Shown here: positions 44,034 to 55,475 of the stretch, in pieces | How positions within the stretch are numbered: the stretch's first letter is position 1 | How the letters are laid out: each line of letters begins with the position of its first letter | Source of the DNA: Cordilura impudica | Taxonomy: Eukaryota; Arthropoda; Insecta; Diptera; Scathophagidae | Direction: 5' to 3' | Length of the DNA: 64,000 nt | Assembly: GCA_963682025.1 (NCBI GenBank) | Contig: OY821517.1 | Location: 105,220,972-105,284,971 of the forward strand | Translations under genes and position numbers: made by a program | The notes under the pieces: generated by a model | What the model saw: only the letters and a program-made list of their open reading frames with translations | The model's database searches: none | Told to the model about the DNA's origin: nothing

Positions 44034-47000
44034 TTATTTATTTATTTATTTGGTTTCCTGCACAACAAGACTAGGAGTCTTATAATTAAAGTACAGGATC
44101 GGTATAATGTGATACAGTATTTAATGAAAATATAACATAGTTTATAATTTGTATAAAAATAAATTATTTTACATACATATATTCAAAACAAAGCAAAGTT
44201 TAAACAATATTTAAATGGTATTGAAAAATTGGAAAACTTGTTTCCTAAAATGTCCTGCGTTGCTTAAATATTGTATAGTTGGCGGTAGCAAGTTCCAAAG
44301 ACGTATGCAGTGTATATAGAACTGCCATTCAGAGACCAAACTTTTATGTCTTATTTGAATTATAGAATTATTTCTTCTTGAATTAGAAAAGGATATTCGA
44401 ATAAAAATATATATAGGCTCACGTGTAAATATAATCTTATGCATCAGTATCAATGATCGTATCTTCAAGAGATCGCAAAAATTCACACCGTAAAGTTTTC
44501 GTTCATACGGTGTTATGTGGGATGATCTTTTCAAATTGTAGACGTATATTAATATAGAATAAAACGTAGTTGTTAATTTCCTAGAGCTAATAGAATCACA
44601 GCTAGCAAATAGTTCGCATCCGTACAACAAAGTTGGAATTAGATAGGTTTTTGCAAGTAGAACTCGTACATGGACTGGTGTAAGATGTTGAGTTTTCCAC
44701 AGTGATCGAAGCATTGAATACGTTTTTCCCGAAGCGACATTTATATGATCAGACCAGGTGAGAGTTTTATTAAAATAATTCCAAGATTTTTGGTTTTTTG
44801 TGTAATTTCAATAATTTGACGGTTAAGCATAATATCTGGTATAGCAAGGGAAGGCACTGATCTTCGAGTAATAACGATGCATTTAGACTTTGAAGGATTG
44901 AGACATAGCCCATTTGCCAGAGCCCATAAGTGAATTCGATTAAGATCCACATTTAGGTTCGCAACACAGTTATTTAGTTCATCGAAACGACTACAAACAT
45001 AAAGTTGCACATCATCAGCATACATATGAACTTTACAATACGAAAGATGCCTAGGCAAATCAATTATATATATAGTGAAAAGAAGTGGTCCTAGAATCGA
45101 ACCTTGCAGAACGTCCTTTTTTACTGAAAGCACATTTGATATTTTATTATTGGCGTTAACGTATTGTTGTCGATTTTCTAAATAAGACGATATAAGACGA
45201 TTTGCGGAAGGAGAGAAACCAAAAAAAAGTTCTTAGCTTCATGCAGAGTATTTCATGATTCACAGTATCAAATGCCTTCGAATGATCTAAGAACACTAGA
45301 AATGCAATGTTACCACTATCAATATACCCACGAATATCTTCAGACACATCAATGAGTGCAATTATGCAGCTATGTTTAGGACGAAAGCCTGATTGTCTGT
45401 CTGAGAGTAGGCCCATATTCTTGACATGTTTACCAATTTGCTGATGCAATACACTTTCAAGCACTTTAGACAAGTATGGTAGGATAGCAATGGGACGATA
45501 TTCTTTATTTGATTTAGGAATAGGTAAAATTTTAGCATTTTTCCAACTTTGAGGAAATACACTTTTTGTGATAATAGTGTTAAAAATATGGGTAATTTGA
45601 GGTAGCAGTTGAGGGATAATTTCCTTTAAGAATCTGGGATGTATGTTATCAGAACCAACAGCATTAGATTTCACAGCTTGGCATGTGGAAAGTACTTCCA
45701 GTTGGTTTACGCATTGAAAACAAAAAGCATTTTCCGATAAAGTTGAACTAATATCAGTATTGCGGGTATAATATCCATCGTTTATGGGGATGTCAGGGAT
45801 ATTTGTAAAAGATTCGTTAAGCGAATCAACATTTATGTCAGAATTGACAATTTCCTTAGATTTGCCGACACCAATTTCTCGTATGAGTTTCCACGTTTTT
45901 TTAGTGTGCAGCAGAAATAAATAGGCTAGAGTAGTATGCAGATTTAGCAGTTTTTATCACTTTATTTACTTGTTTTCTAGCTTTGGAATATTCGTCATAT
46001 AAATTATCTGTTTTAAACAGTTTCCAACTTTTAAAAGCTTTATCCCTTTCACAGATTTTATCATTAATCTGTTGATTGAACCAGGGTTTATTTTTGTTAT
46101 TGTATTTTGTTGTTTTTAAAGGTTCAGATTTGTAGAACACATGTGCCAAATTTTGTTCTAAAAAACTGACCTGATTGTAGTAGTAAATGGAGTCCCAATC
46201 GATTTTAGATAATTCGAATAACATCGCGTTTCGATCCATTTGTTTAAAATCATAATAAGTAACAACGTCATCCACCACTTGCATTTTAAAGTCAAATGAT
46301 AGAAAAATCAAGTCGTGCTTTGAAAAACAAGGTGCTGAGAGCTGATAATAGAGACTTTCTTTTTGCTACTGACAAAGAAAACATCAAGTAACGAGTTACT
46401 TGTAGCAGTAAAATGAGTTGGAACTGTAATGTTAGTTGGAGAAAGGCCAATTGATTGCATTATGTCTAGTAAAATAGTCTCATTGATAACGTTTGAATTA
46501 AAATCCCCACATATTAAAATATCTTCATAATTGAGAGTTATAGTTTCAAGTATATTTTGAAAAACATCAAGGTCTATTCTTTTATTAGGTCTATAAACAC
46601 ATCCAACAAGTAATTGTTTGCCATGGGACGAAACTTCAACAAATATATGTTCAACCTTTTCATGAGGTTTAGATTTGCTATGAAATTTACACATAATGCC
46701 TTCTCTAACAAAAATAGCTACACCACCACAACGAGTATTCCTATCACAGCGAAAAATTTTGAATCCGGTTAATCCAATCATTTTATCATCAACTTTTTCA
46801 TTGAACCAAGTCTCCGAAACACATATTATATCAACACCTGAGTTCTCAAAGATAAACCTAAATTCATCAATCTTATTATTAAGACTCTGCGCATTAATAT
46901 GGCATATATTTAAACCTGATATCTGTTTGCATAAAATACGAATAAGATTATAAGTTACGTCTTTGGAACTGAAAGATAAACTATCGCCGTTCAAAATCAT

Positions 47001-47450
47001 TATGAAGGATTAAAAAAGCAACGCAAGGATAAAGAAGGAAGAAATTTACAAAAAGTGTTAGAAAATCTAAAAAATATATCAAATTTGTTACGTATATAAA
47101 AAGTAGTAAAAATAATACTAATAGAAGAATTAATAAATGAAGACAGAAATACCAATTTACTATTAAAACCATTACCAAATCATCACTACCAAATCATCAG
47201 CTTTAAACTTATTTTCTATATCGTATTAGGTGGTCCTAAACTTTTCTCTAAAATCATCGTATAGTTTATCTACGTCGATTCTAGTTTTCTTATCTCCATG
47301 GCTTATCTTCTTCAGAGATAACAGAGATAACGTTATTTACTTTTGCAATTGCAAATTTTTTTCGTCTACATCCTTTAATTTAATTATGCGAGTTGTATTA
47401 TCAAGGTCTTTCAATGATTTAAAAAACTAATTTTTTTGTTGAACATCTCC
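44034..47450 (-). mobile_element. CR1-like LINE, near full length
   Basis: The 3' end lies at 44034 in four or five TAAA units after CAGGAAACC. ORF2 spans 47000-44211. Upstream to about 47450 is a degenerate minus-strand region (DLDNTTRIIKLKDVDEKN) that could be the end of ORF1. Target duplications were not identified; the downstream flank is family B sequence. Confidence 0.8.
44211..47000 (-). pseudogene. LINE ORF2: endonuclease and reverse transcriptase
   Basis: Start ATG at 46998-47000. The APE-type endonuclease is near 46905-46340 (NICHINAQSLNNKIDEF, CVSETWF, VYRPNK, ICGDFNS, LDVFFV). A linker has NKPWFNQQINDKI. The RT runs from SNAVGSDNIHPRFLKEI through YRPIAILPYLSKVLESV, GFRPKHSC, FLDHSKAFDTVNHEIL, QGSILGPLLFTIYI and HMYADDVQLY (active site). 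The C-terminus is LLYGCELFASCDS and RLWNLLPPTIQYLS. Four frameshifts, near 46335, 45899 (A run), 45226 (T run) and 44775, are the only damage seen; each can be read through with a one-base change. The SxRLWNxLP tail favours CR1-like over Jockey. It would copy the LINE RNA at a nicked target. Confidence 0.85.
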
Positions 47451-48065
47451 CTTTATATCACTTTGAATAGCAAATCAAAGCTGTATTTTGTTTACTACAA
47501 ATAAGTTAGTTCGGTTTTTATTTTTATGTACTTGTATGCTGTATTATCAACATCATTATCATCGTCACCAGCATTTCAATTAAATTATTCAATATTAAAT
47601 GTCAGCATCAATTACACTGACACTTTAAACAGTACAAAGCTACACACTAACTACAACAACCATGGTGGTGAAGGAAGACGAAACAACTACAAAAAAGCTG
47701 TTGTTACATTTTTTTATGGTTAAGTTAATTATTAATAAATTTAATTATTCTGTTATTTTTGTATTATTCAACAAATATTTGAATGACTGTATAAGAATGA
47801 TATGAAATTTAATTATTCACCCGTTACACAACATAAATGGTAGCGATAATTTCTATTGTTATTATGCAGCCATCGCCACCACTGACACCACCACCACCAC
47901 CACCACTTACCATAAAAGAGGGCACTCTATATATGTAGTTATAGTAATGGAATGTTTTTCACATTTAAATAAGTATAAATATGAATTTAAATTGTCAGAG
48001 ATTATACAATATTGAAATGAAGTGGTTAAAGAGATTTTTCATTAAGAGATTTTCAAGGGTAAAAT
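47451..48065. other. Unique-looking DNA with a CAC microsatellite
   Basis: A (CAC)n run lies near 47887-47906. A 65-codon frame at 47526 has no recognisable features and is probably chance. Confidence 0.5.
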
Positions 48066-48188
48066 TAAAAAACAAAAAATATTATAGTCGCTCCAGACCA
48101 TGAGTTTCGAGAAGCCTAAACTAAATTAGAGTGGTATTATTTTCAATTTATGGCCAGCGGATATGAAAAAGTTCATAGCGGATGCTAC

Positions 48189-48369
48189 ACACAGAAGAAA
48201 AAATTACCAACCGAATTGTTATAAAGGTTTACAACCGTATTTTTGATTGTGTCACCAGAATTTTAATATTAGCTTACCGTTGTGATCAAACATTTGCTGT
48301 TAAGCCAATAGAACTGTTATTCTAATCAAACCGAAATTCGGTGGCAATAAATTCGATAGCCACTGTGTG
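48189..48369. mobile_element. 181-bp MITE inside family B
   Basis: Inverted ends ACACACAG, with a weaker inner match (TTACCAACCGAATT against TTGCCACCGAATTT). The interruption is plain from the other family B copies, which run GATGCTATATNTATATGGGG without a break. Confidence 0.65.
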
Positions 48370-48594
48370 TATATTTACATGGCGACTAGGTTGAAATATG
48401 GACCGATCATGACCATATTAAGTAAATTTACTTATATTTTTCGAAAACATTTATAAACCAAATTTTAAAAAATCTTTGTCTTTTGTTTTCATTAACCAAA
48501 GTACGGGAAGCAGCTTGATAGGAGGAATAGGATTAAGAATGATCCACCGGTTTTGTTTGTACGACTAACGATTTCTATGTGTAATACACAATTA

Positions 48595-48969
48595 CTAGCA
48601 GATTCCAGCCCTCGAAACTCGAGTGCAAATTCTAGGAAATTTTATTTTTTCATTATATAAAAACCCTAAAGGTATGCTAATTAATTATAGCCAATTCACA
48701 AATCAACACAAAAAACAATCTCATTTTTATTACAAACACATTAACAAATTTAATAAACACACACATAGCATTGCATAATTTTATGTATGTGTTAGTAGCA
48801 ACTTTAAATGCAATTTATTCAAAATAAAGGAAAAATTAAAAATCTGTAAATCTGCAAAACGGCTAAAAAGAAATACCTTTCAAATAATATACGTGTGGTC
48901 AAAATCGGAATAAAACGGTAGAACAAAACATGGGTCACAAAAAATCGCCTAACCTATTAATATAATAGA
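48595..48969 (-). mobile_element. Non-autonomous Helitron copy in family B
   Basis: 375 bp, reverse orientation; on the minus strand TCTATTATATTAATAGG to CTGCTAG, inserted exactly between A and T of the host repeat. The 3' hairpin is GCACTCGAGTTTCGAGGGC. Confidence 0.87.
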
Positions 48970-49014
48970 TATATCAAATTTGATGAAGATAATCTGGTTT
49001 TTATAGTAATTTTA

Positions 49015-49480
49015 GACGAATTCATTGGGGATTGCAAAGCACGCTGGCATTCTGATTTTATCTCCTCAATAGATTCAAAACGTTGACCCAAGAGTGTTGG
49101 AGTCTATTGAATATCTAGAAGTCGCACGGAAATATATCATGTGAATATGGTGGTTGTGTAACGATGCTAAACAAATTTTGTGCGGTATGGTCTTGAAAAG
49201 CTAATGGAATGTGCATTATCGTGGTGGAAAAACCAACAGTGGCCTTAATTCCCTTAATTCTGACTTACTTTTGCGAATAACTTCACGCAAACGTCGTATA
49301 ACGCTTATATAATATTCCAGTTTGGTCCAGTGGAAGGAATTCATAATGGACCACGCCACGATAATCGAGAAAAAATTATGATTTTTTAACGACATCGGCG
49401 TGATCTTTTCGTTTTTGCTTCACCTTTTGCATGATATTCGTTTGATTGGTCGGTTATTTCGGGGTCGTACGCATAGATCC
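49015..49480 (-). pseudogene. Mariner transposase fragment
   Basis: On the minus strand: DMGTWIYAYDPEITDQSNEY near 49500-49440, AKGEAKTKRSR, a VVHYEFLP-like stretch near 49345, CWFFHHDNAHSISF near 49225 with the second catalytic D, and QRFESIEEIKSECQRAL near 49085-49035. The YAYDPETxxQSxEY and FHHDNAxxH motifs mark a mariner lineage distinct from the others here. Frame changes and stops are frequent; no TIRs were found. Confidence 0.75.
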
Positions 49481-49510
49481 AAGTACCCATATCAGAAAGA
49501 TCTCTAATCA

Positions 49511-49731
49511 CACTGTACAATAATCCGAAAATTATTGTACAGTATAATGCAGATAGAAATTAATTCTTTATAAAAAAAACCATCATTGTTATTAAAAAAA
49601 CAAAATGAATATGAAATTATAACAAATACTGGTCAAAAAAGAAAAGAAATTAACTTTAAATTTAAATGGAATTAGAATTTAAAGGTTAATTACACTATGC
49701 AACAGTCTGAAAATTGTTGTACAGTGTTAGC
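49511..49731. repeat. Paired hairpins about 180 bp apart
   Basis: ACTGTACAATAAT...ATTATTGTACAGT at 49514-49545 is a 13-bp stem. A related hairpin (CAACAGTCTGAAAATTGTTG) lies near 49698-49725. They may be the two ends of a small element. Confidence 0.5.
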
Positions 49732-49892
49732 AATGGACGAATTTTCAGCCCCAAGTCTTTGACTTCCTTGATATTTTTTCATCAGTTAATGTGTTTTCGT
49801 CCATTTGTACCAATTTCAAACATTTTTTTTTTGCCGAAGTCCTGCTGCAGCACACTTAACGTTTCTTATAGAATTTCTATCAAACTGAAAAA

Positions 49893-50672
49893 AAAAAACA
49901 AGTAAGAATATTACAGGCCGTCTAGCCCAACTCTACAATACCCTATACATTTCGAGCGGTGGTCTTGGATTCAATTTTGCTGAGGCAATAACTGGATATA
50001 AAAAATTAACATAAACCAAATTTTAGTGTTATCAATTTGATGTTATTTTTATATGGGGATTAGGTCAAGAAATGAACCTATCATGCCCATATTTAGTAAA
50101 GTCATTTCATTTCTCAAAAATTTATATAAAACAAACTTAAAAGAATGTATTCGATATTTTTGTTTTTTGATAGATTTAGGTGAAAATCGAAAATCAGCTT
50201 TATATGGGGACTATGATCAAAAATCGTCCTACAGGGTTTATTTTTGGACTAGTGATTAGCGGGTATAATAGACATACATACACCAAATTTTATCAACATA
50301 TATATGATAATCTGGTTCTAACGACCACTTTAGTCGGTCTGATAGGGGTTATTTGTAAGGGGCAAGGTCTGAACATGCACCGATTTTCATCAATTTCAAT
50401 AGCGTTTGTAATATATTACATAAAAGCTTAAATAACAAATTTGATCAAAATATATTCATATTTACGATCTGTAGCTTATTAACAAGGTTTTCATGGACGC
50501 ACAGATGGACAGACAGACAGATGGACAGACGGACATTGCTAAATCGACGCCAAAAGTGATTCTGTGTCGATCGGTATAATATAAGTGTCTAGGTCAAATA
50601 TTTTTGATAGTTACAAACATCAGAACAAACTTATTATACCCTCACCACATAACATAGTGGTATAGGGTTTCA
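49893..50672 (+). mobile_element. Mini-me-like repeat, family B, long copy
   Basis: AAGTAAGAATATTACAGG start, AATACCCTATAC, the middle block, a GACAGATGGACAGACGGAC run near 50510-50532, TCTAGGTCAAATATTTTTG and a GTGGTATAGGG end. Confidence 0.75.
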
Positions 50673-50739
50673 ATACTTACCCAAATCGATTAGCCCGCGA
50701 ATTTAAAGTGCTAGTCACCTTTTTATTTGGGCACAGTAT

Positions 50740-50860
50740 TATATTTATTTACGACCAACAGTTTGCTTACAAGCTTTACATAGACAGACTGACGTTGGAC
50801 TATATCAACTCACAAACATCAGCGTAAAATCATTATACACTGAGCACTGTGCACATAATT
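50740..50860 (+). mobile_element. Family B tail fragment
   Basis: It resembles the end of the long copy: TTTACGACCAACAGTTTGC, CAGACTGACG, then CAAACATCAGCG and CATTATACAC. Strongly diverged. Confidence 0.5.
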
Positions 50861-52077
50861 GAATAATAGACAGACTATGACCCAATCAACAGTTTATGTT
50901 TTGTTGCACATTTTGTTGAAGCCACCTACTCTTTTATTCGCTGCGTAAGAAACACCCACATGTTTTACCATTTTTATCATGTCACCTGTTTATATATTTG
51001 TCTGACTTCCCCTTTTCGCTATTCTATGTTTAAAAGAAGCGTACAGTTATTTTTATTTTATATATCTGAGTTATTTTAAATATTATGCTTAGTTACCATG
51101 AAAATGAAATTTTAACCCATTATTGTTTGCTATAACCAAAAATGGGAGTTTTTAAAGCAGCCTACAATATAACGAATTTTTCAATTTTTGGCCAACACTA
51201 ACTTAAAGTTCTCATTTTATCTAGTTCTTAATAGTTTGTCAGTTTATAGAATTTTGAATTTCAAAATTTTCTATGAAATCAGCCAATTATATGGGGTAAT
51301 TTTTGTCTGTTAGTTAAATGGTGTTCGAGATAACTCAACAAGTAAATATTTCATATCTGGATTAATTTGCAGGGAAATTTTTTGTTTGGTAACCACTCTG
51401 CAGTTATGGATGATAACACTTGGAACTTGAAATGAAAAATTTTAAATAAGGAATTGGCTGCAAAAATAATATTTTTCTTTTATTAAAAAAAAAAAAAAAA
51501 ACAGTTCAGGTCTAATTTAGTGACCACACACTAGTGCGAAAAAACTATAGATTGGTTTCACCGTAATACAGTGAAGTATACAGCGAAAATCAACAATCAT
51601 TCGTACTGCCCTATTTGGATAACATTCAAATTATTTTAGAATAAAGTGAAACAGGCAATAGTTATTGAAAAGATTGGAAATTTTGTGGGTGCAAAAGCTA
51701 ATGCTTAGTATAAAGACCAAAATGAGGAAATACCACAGATCTGTTTTGCAAGTTAAAATTTTTTATTTATATTTTCAGAATATTGGATTATGTTTTAATA
51801 TATCGCATTTATTTATTTAAGTCTATAGATTATACATCACTACCGACTAAATATGAAATAAAATGCAATTAGTCAAACGCAATGAATAAAAAATTATTTT
51901 CATTCAATCTAAGTTATAAATAAAGTAAAATGTAAAATTATTTTCGTACGCAATCTTTAGGTTTGGGTGAACACCTATTTTTGCTTGATTTATTCATATG
52001 TATATTCATACAATTTTTTTATTTAAATTATAATAGTGTTATTTATGTTTTCTCTGTAAGATCGCACATTTTTTAAT
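50861..52077. other. Unannotated AT-rich DNA
   Basis: No gene or repeat recognised apart from an A run near 51485. Confidence 0.5.
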
Positions 52078-52378
52078 AAGGAGTGAGTTCGAAAAAATCG
52101 TAACACAAATTTTTCCTTTTTTCACAAGCATTATTTGAAATTGTTTTGATAAAGTTATCTTCGAAAAATATGTTAGCCATTATGCTTAATGACAACATAA
52201 TTATTAAAATGAGTGACGAAATACAAGTACGTGCTAAAATTATTAAATATTTTCAACAAAATACAACATGGTACTAGAAAAAGTTTGCTAAGGCATCAAT
52301 GTTATTATCAAGTACAGGGTGGGCCAAGAGGCAAAATGGAGTTAAAAATTTTAATAAATTTTTCGTTTTTGTATACAT

Positions 52379-53814
52379 TGGGATGACAGCCATTTTTTTT
52401 TTTGGAATTTCAAGATGTGCGGGTCGGATTATTGTGACACTGGATCTAAAACTTTGGTGCGCAAAATTTGAGCCAAATCGGTCAATGCTTTCTGGACGCG
52501 CATTGAGTTCAAAGTTCATATATGCATTTATATGTAAAAATTATCAAAAAAAAAAAAATAATTTTTCACATATATGTTGATATTAATAATTGCGTTTCAA
52601 TCAAATTAATAAATAAACCATAATCTAGAGTAAATTATCTTTCTAATAAAATAACAAAATCTATTATCGGTTGAAAAACAGCCAAGTTATATCAAGTTCC
52701 CCAGGCAATAAATGCGCCGCAGACCACTTGATTAAGAAAATCGAGCTCACATTTTTAAATACGTTGAAATAATTTACTACCTTCTACTGCTCCCACAATG
52801 TCTTATGTAAAGTATTTTGCATCTCGTCTATTGTTATGCCGTTTTAAATAAATGTCAAAACGGTACGTATTTTTTAACACTATTTCAAAATTCCAATTTT
52901 ACTTTTTCAAAAATTTTGTTCAAGAAATTAATCGAACTCAACGATTGTACTTTAAGGTCTTATTAACAAAATATATGTGACAGAAAATGCCAAACATCGT
53001 AGGTATCCTGTTCTAAATTTGCCGAGGGCAGCGTTTTTATTTCAGCGGATTTGAAGAAAAATGTGATTTTCAACTTTTTGGCTACATCTATTTGGTGTTT
53101 TCGTAGCCAAAAAGTTGAAAAAGTATGAAAAATCACATTTTTCTTCGAATCCGCTAAAATAAAAACGCTGCCCTCGCCAATTAAGAACATTTTTAATCAC
53201 ATATATTTTGTTATTAAGACCTTAAAGTCCAATCGTTGAGTTCGGTTAATTTCTTGAACAAAATTTTTGAAAAAGTAAAATTGGAGATTTTGAAATAGTG
53301 CTAAAAAATGCGTACCGTTTTGACATTAATTTAGAACGGCATAACAATCGACGAGATGCAAAATACTTTATATAAGATTATTTTGGGATCAGTAGAATGC
53401 AAAAGTGTTATTGTTGTAAACTATTTCCATATAAATATTTAAAAATTTGAACTCGATTTTCTTAATCAAGTGGTCTGCGGCGCATTTATTGCCTGGGGAA
53501 CTTGATACAACATGACTGTTTTTCAACCGATAATAGATTTTGTTATTTTATTAGAAAGATAATTTACTCTAGATTATGGTTTATTAACTAATTTGATTTT
53601 AAATCAATTTTCGCAATTATTGATATGAAAATTTTTGTGAAAAATTATTTTTTTTTTGATAATTTTTACATATAAATGCATATCTAAACTTTGAACTCAA
53701 TGCGTGTCCAGAAAGCATTGTCCGATTTGGCTCAAATTTTGCGCACTAATGTTTTAAATCCAGTGTCATAAAATTCGATTAAAGATTTTTTTTATACAAA
53801 CCGCTGTCACCCTA
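52379..53814. mobile_element. 1.44-kb foldback palindrome, hAT-like
   Basis: Arms of about 710 bp meet at a short loop near 53092 (TTTTTGGCTAC then about 18 bp then GTAGCCAAAAA). The ends read TGGGATGACAG and, from the right, TAGGGTGACAG. GTATACAT occurs on both sides (52371-52378 and 53815-53822), an 8-bp duplication as for hAT elements. The outer half of each arm matches 12574-12965. No protein is encoded; the frames at 52299 and 52963 are arm sequence. Confidence 0.87.
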
Positions 53815-53984
53815 GTATACATATATACATATTTATATATATTTTTTTCAGATTATATTAATAACAGCTGCAGAGTAAATAAATAATGGAGAGATTTGAT
53901 TAACAAAGAATCAGAATAATAGAATTTAATTATTTAAAACAGCGAGTCAGAATTGCGCCCGTTGATTCGTTGCTTAGTTGATCG

Positions 53985-54228
53985 TACAGCATGGTGTGGC
54001 ATTACATCTAAAAATATTTTCTTTGGGGTTATTTGAAGGAACAAGGCCGAGACAATCCTTAAACTCAAGGCCGAGAAAATCCTTAAACTCAAGGCCAACA
54101 TTGTTGCAGAAATTTAAATGCTACCGCCACAAATTTTGAAAAATCTCATGGAAAATGCGCTAAAACGAGCCCATCATTGCGAAGCTGAAAACGGGGGTAA
54201 TTTATGTGACATTATTTTCCATGATTAG
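53985..54228 (+). pseudogene. Mariner transposase C-terminal remnant
   Basis: It reads AETILKLKAENILKLKANIV near 54050-54110, then PPQILKNLMENALKRAHHCE and NGGNLCDIIFHD before TAG. This is the usual end of a mariner transposase (R...C...NGGHL.D.IF). A 24-bp tandem duplication (GGCCGAGA-AATCCTTAAACTCAA) lies at 54045-54092. No catalytic region remains. Confidence 0.7.
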
Positions 54229-55295
54229 TGTAAACAAATTTCCTATTTGTCCATTTTATAATCGAAAAAAAAAAAAAATAATAATAATAAATAAATAAAA
54301 ACATATGTAAATGAAAAAGTTATTAAATTTTTAAACCCCATGTTGACTTTTGTCCCACCATGTATTAGAAAAATTTGACCATTGATAGAAAACATGGTTC
54401 GGGGAAAAGAAACGATCCACATGATATTTTTAGGGCCAAGAAAAAAGAAAGCAAATTGAAAAGAATTGCCAACACATCCGGTAGAAAAGCAGCCCGGCTA
54501 GCTCAGTGCGCAGACTATTTGGTGTGAAAAATTAAAGCCAATCAATGCAGGTTTGAAAACTCACAAAACTCACAAAGTCCATAAAGTTCCAGACCGGAAC
54601 GCTGCAAAAAATTTAGAGGCCAAAAACAGAGCATGGAAATTGAAATCATATTTCATAACAAAATTCTCGTGATTAATAATGGACAACGAAACGTGTGTAC
54701 TGGCAGATTTTTCGTTGCTAAGAAATGTCGATGATGAAATGTCGAAGATAAGTTAGGACTAAATTTCCTAAAAAGTTCCTGGAGTGACAATATGCAGTTG
54801 AGGTAAAAGAAGGAAGTCATTTGTTACAACGGGCTTTAGAAATATCTAAATTTATATTAAGAACTGTTTCCCAATAAGACTACTTCCCTTCAAAGGCCAC
54901 AATGTGTCCTCATATTAATTGGCGCGATTTAGCATCCTGTCACTACGGTAAGAAAGTTCTTGAGTGATACAAGAACAATAACGTGGTTTTTGTACCAAAG
55001 GAGGCAAATGCTCTAAACTTTCCAGAGCTAAGGCCAGTGGAGAGATATTGGGCTGTTGTGGAAAGGGAGCTGAAGAGTAAAAAGGTGTCCAAAAATGTTG
55101 AAGATTTAAAAGATTCCAAAAAAAAAAGTGAAAATCCCTAATGGATGGGTTTCCGGAAAAGATCCACAAGTTCATAAGTACTGATTAGAACTATGAAAAT
55201 TATGTTGTTTTCTAAGCTTTAACAAATTTTTAATTAAATAAGAGTAAATAAAAACTTTTAGTTCAGGAATCCTTATAATTGTTTTTTATGTATGT

Positions 55296-55453
55296 GTGAC
55301 CTTCTCCGAGAAAAGGGACCTAGTGTGTCAAAAAACGGGTTGTGTCAAAAACGGTGGATTCTGGTACCTAAAAGGGTGTAGAAACTTTAAATGCGTTTTT
55401 TTTTCTCAAAACTTAATTTTCACACACTAGGTCCCTTTTCTCGGAGAAGGTCC
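55296..55453. mobile_element. 158-bp MITE, copy 2, with ATGT duplication
   Basis: The same element as 31797-31952: GTGACCTTCTCCGAGAAAAG start and the inverse end GGAGAAGGTC. ATGT flanks both sides, and DD37E copy 1 (near 28521) carries a single ATGT at the matching position. Confidence 0.87.
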
Positions 55454-55475
55454 CATGTTATGATTTTTCATAATT

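Larger units (their letters stand above)
48066..49012 (+). mobile_element. Mini-me-like repeat, family B, copy with nested insertions
   Basis: It starts AAAATATTATAGTCG and includes GCGGATGCTAC, then a 181-bp insertion, then TATATTTACATGGCGACTAG. A Helitron at 48595-48969 interrupts it; the sequence resumes as TATATCAAATTTGATG and GATAATCTGG, matching the complete copy at 49893. It is then cut by a mariner relict. Confidence 0.75.
52315..54362 (+). mobile_element. Mariner-like element inside DD37E copy 2
   Basis: TA flanks it (52313-52314, 54363-54364). The ends CAGGGTGGGCCAAGAGGCAA and, from the right, CATGGTGGGACAAAAGTCAA match and continue for about 55 bp (GGRGTTWAAAAATTT). Most of the interior is the foldback at 52379-53814. 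DD37E copy 1 shows the empty site. Confidence 0.82.
52208..55175 (+). pseudogene. DD37E-type transposase, copy 2, interrupted
   Basis: The N-terminus MSDEIQVRAKIIKYFQQNTT starts at 52210. The insertion at 52315-54362 splits it. It continues with TSGRKAARLAQCADYLV near 54475-54525, MDNETCVLADF near 54679-54712 (first catalytic region), DLASCHYGKKVLE near 54930-54965, NNNVVFVPKEAN, and ELRPVERYWAVVERELKSKK near 55025-55085 with the catalytic E. Thirty-seven residues separate D and E. Stops (for example in the KKVLE-stop-YKN stretch), frameshifts and the insertion make it inactive. Confidence 0.75.
52078..55475 (+). mobile_element. DD37E-type element, copy 2, with nested insertions
   Basis: The 5' end AAGGAGTGAGTTCGAAAAAA at 52078 matches the inverse of copy 1's 3' end. 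It resumes at 54363 after a mariner inserted at TA, and the 3' part is interrupted by a MITE at 55296-55453. The 3' TIR is not clearly seen. Confidence 0.75.

Noticed and set aside
47526..47723. A 65-codon frame with a signal-like start
   Set aside because: No recognisable domain or splice context, and serine/threonine/asparagine-rich translation is common in such DNA.
52299..53190. Open frames of 75-93 codons
   Set aside because: They lie in the mirrored arms of the foldback and arise from the repeat sequence itself.
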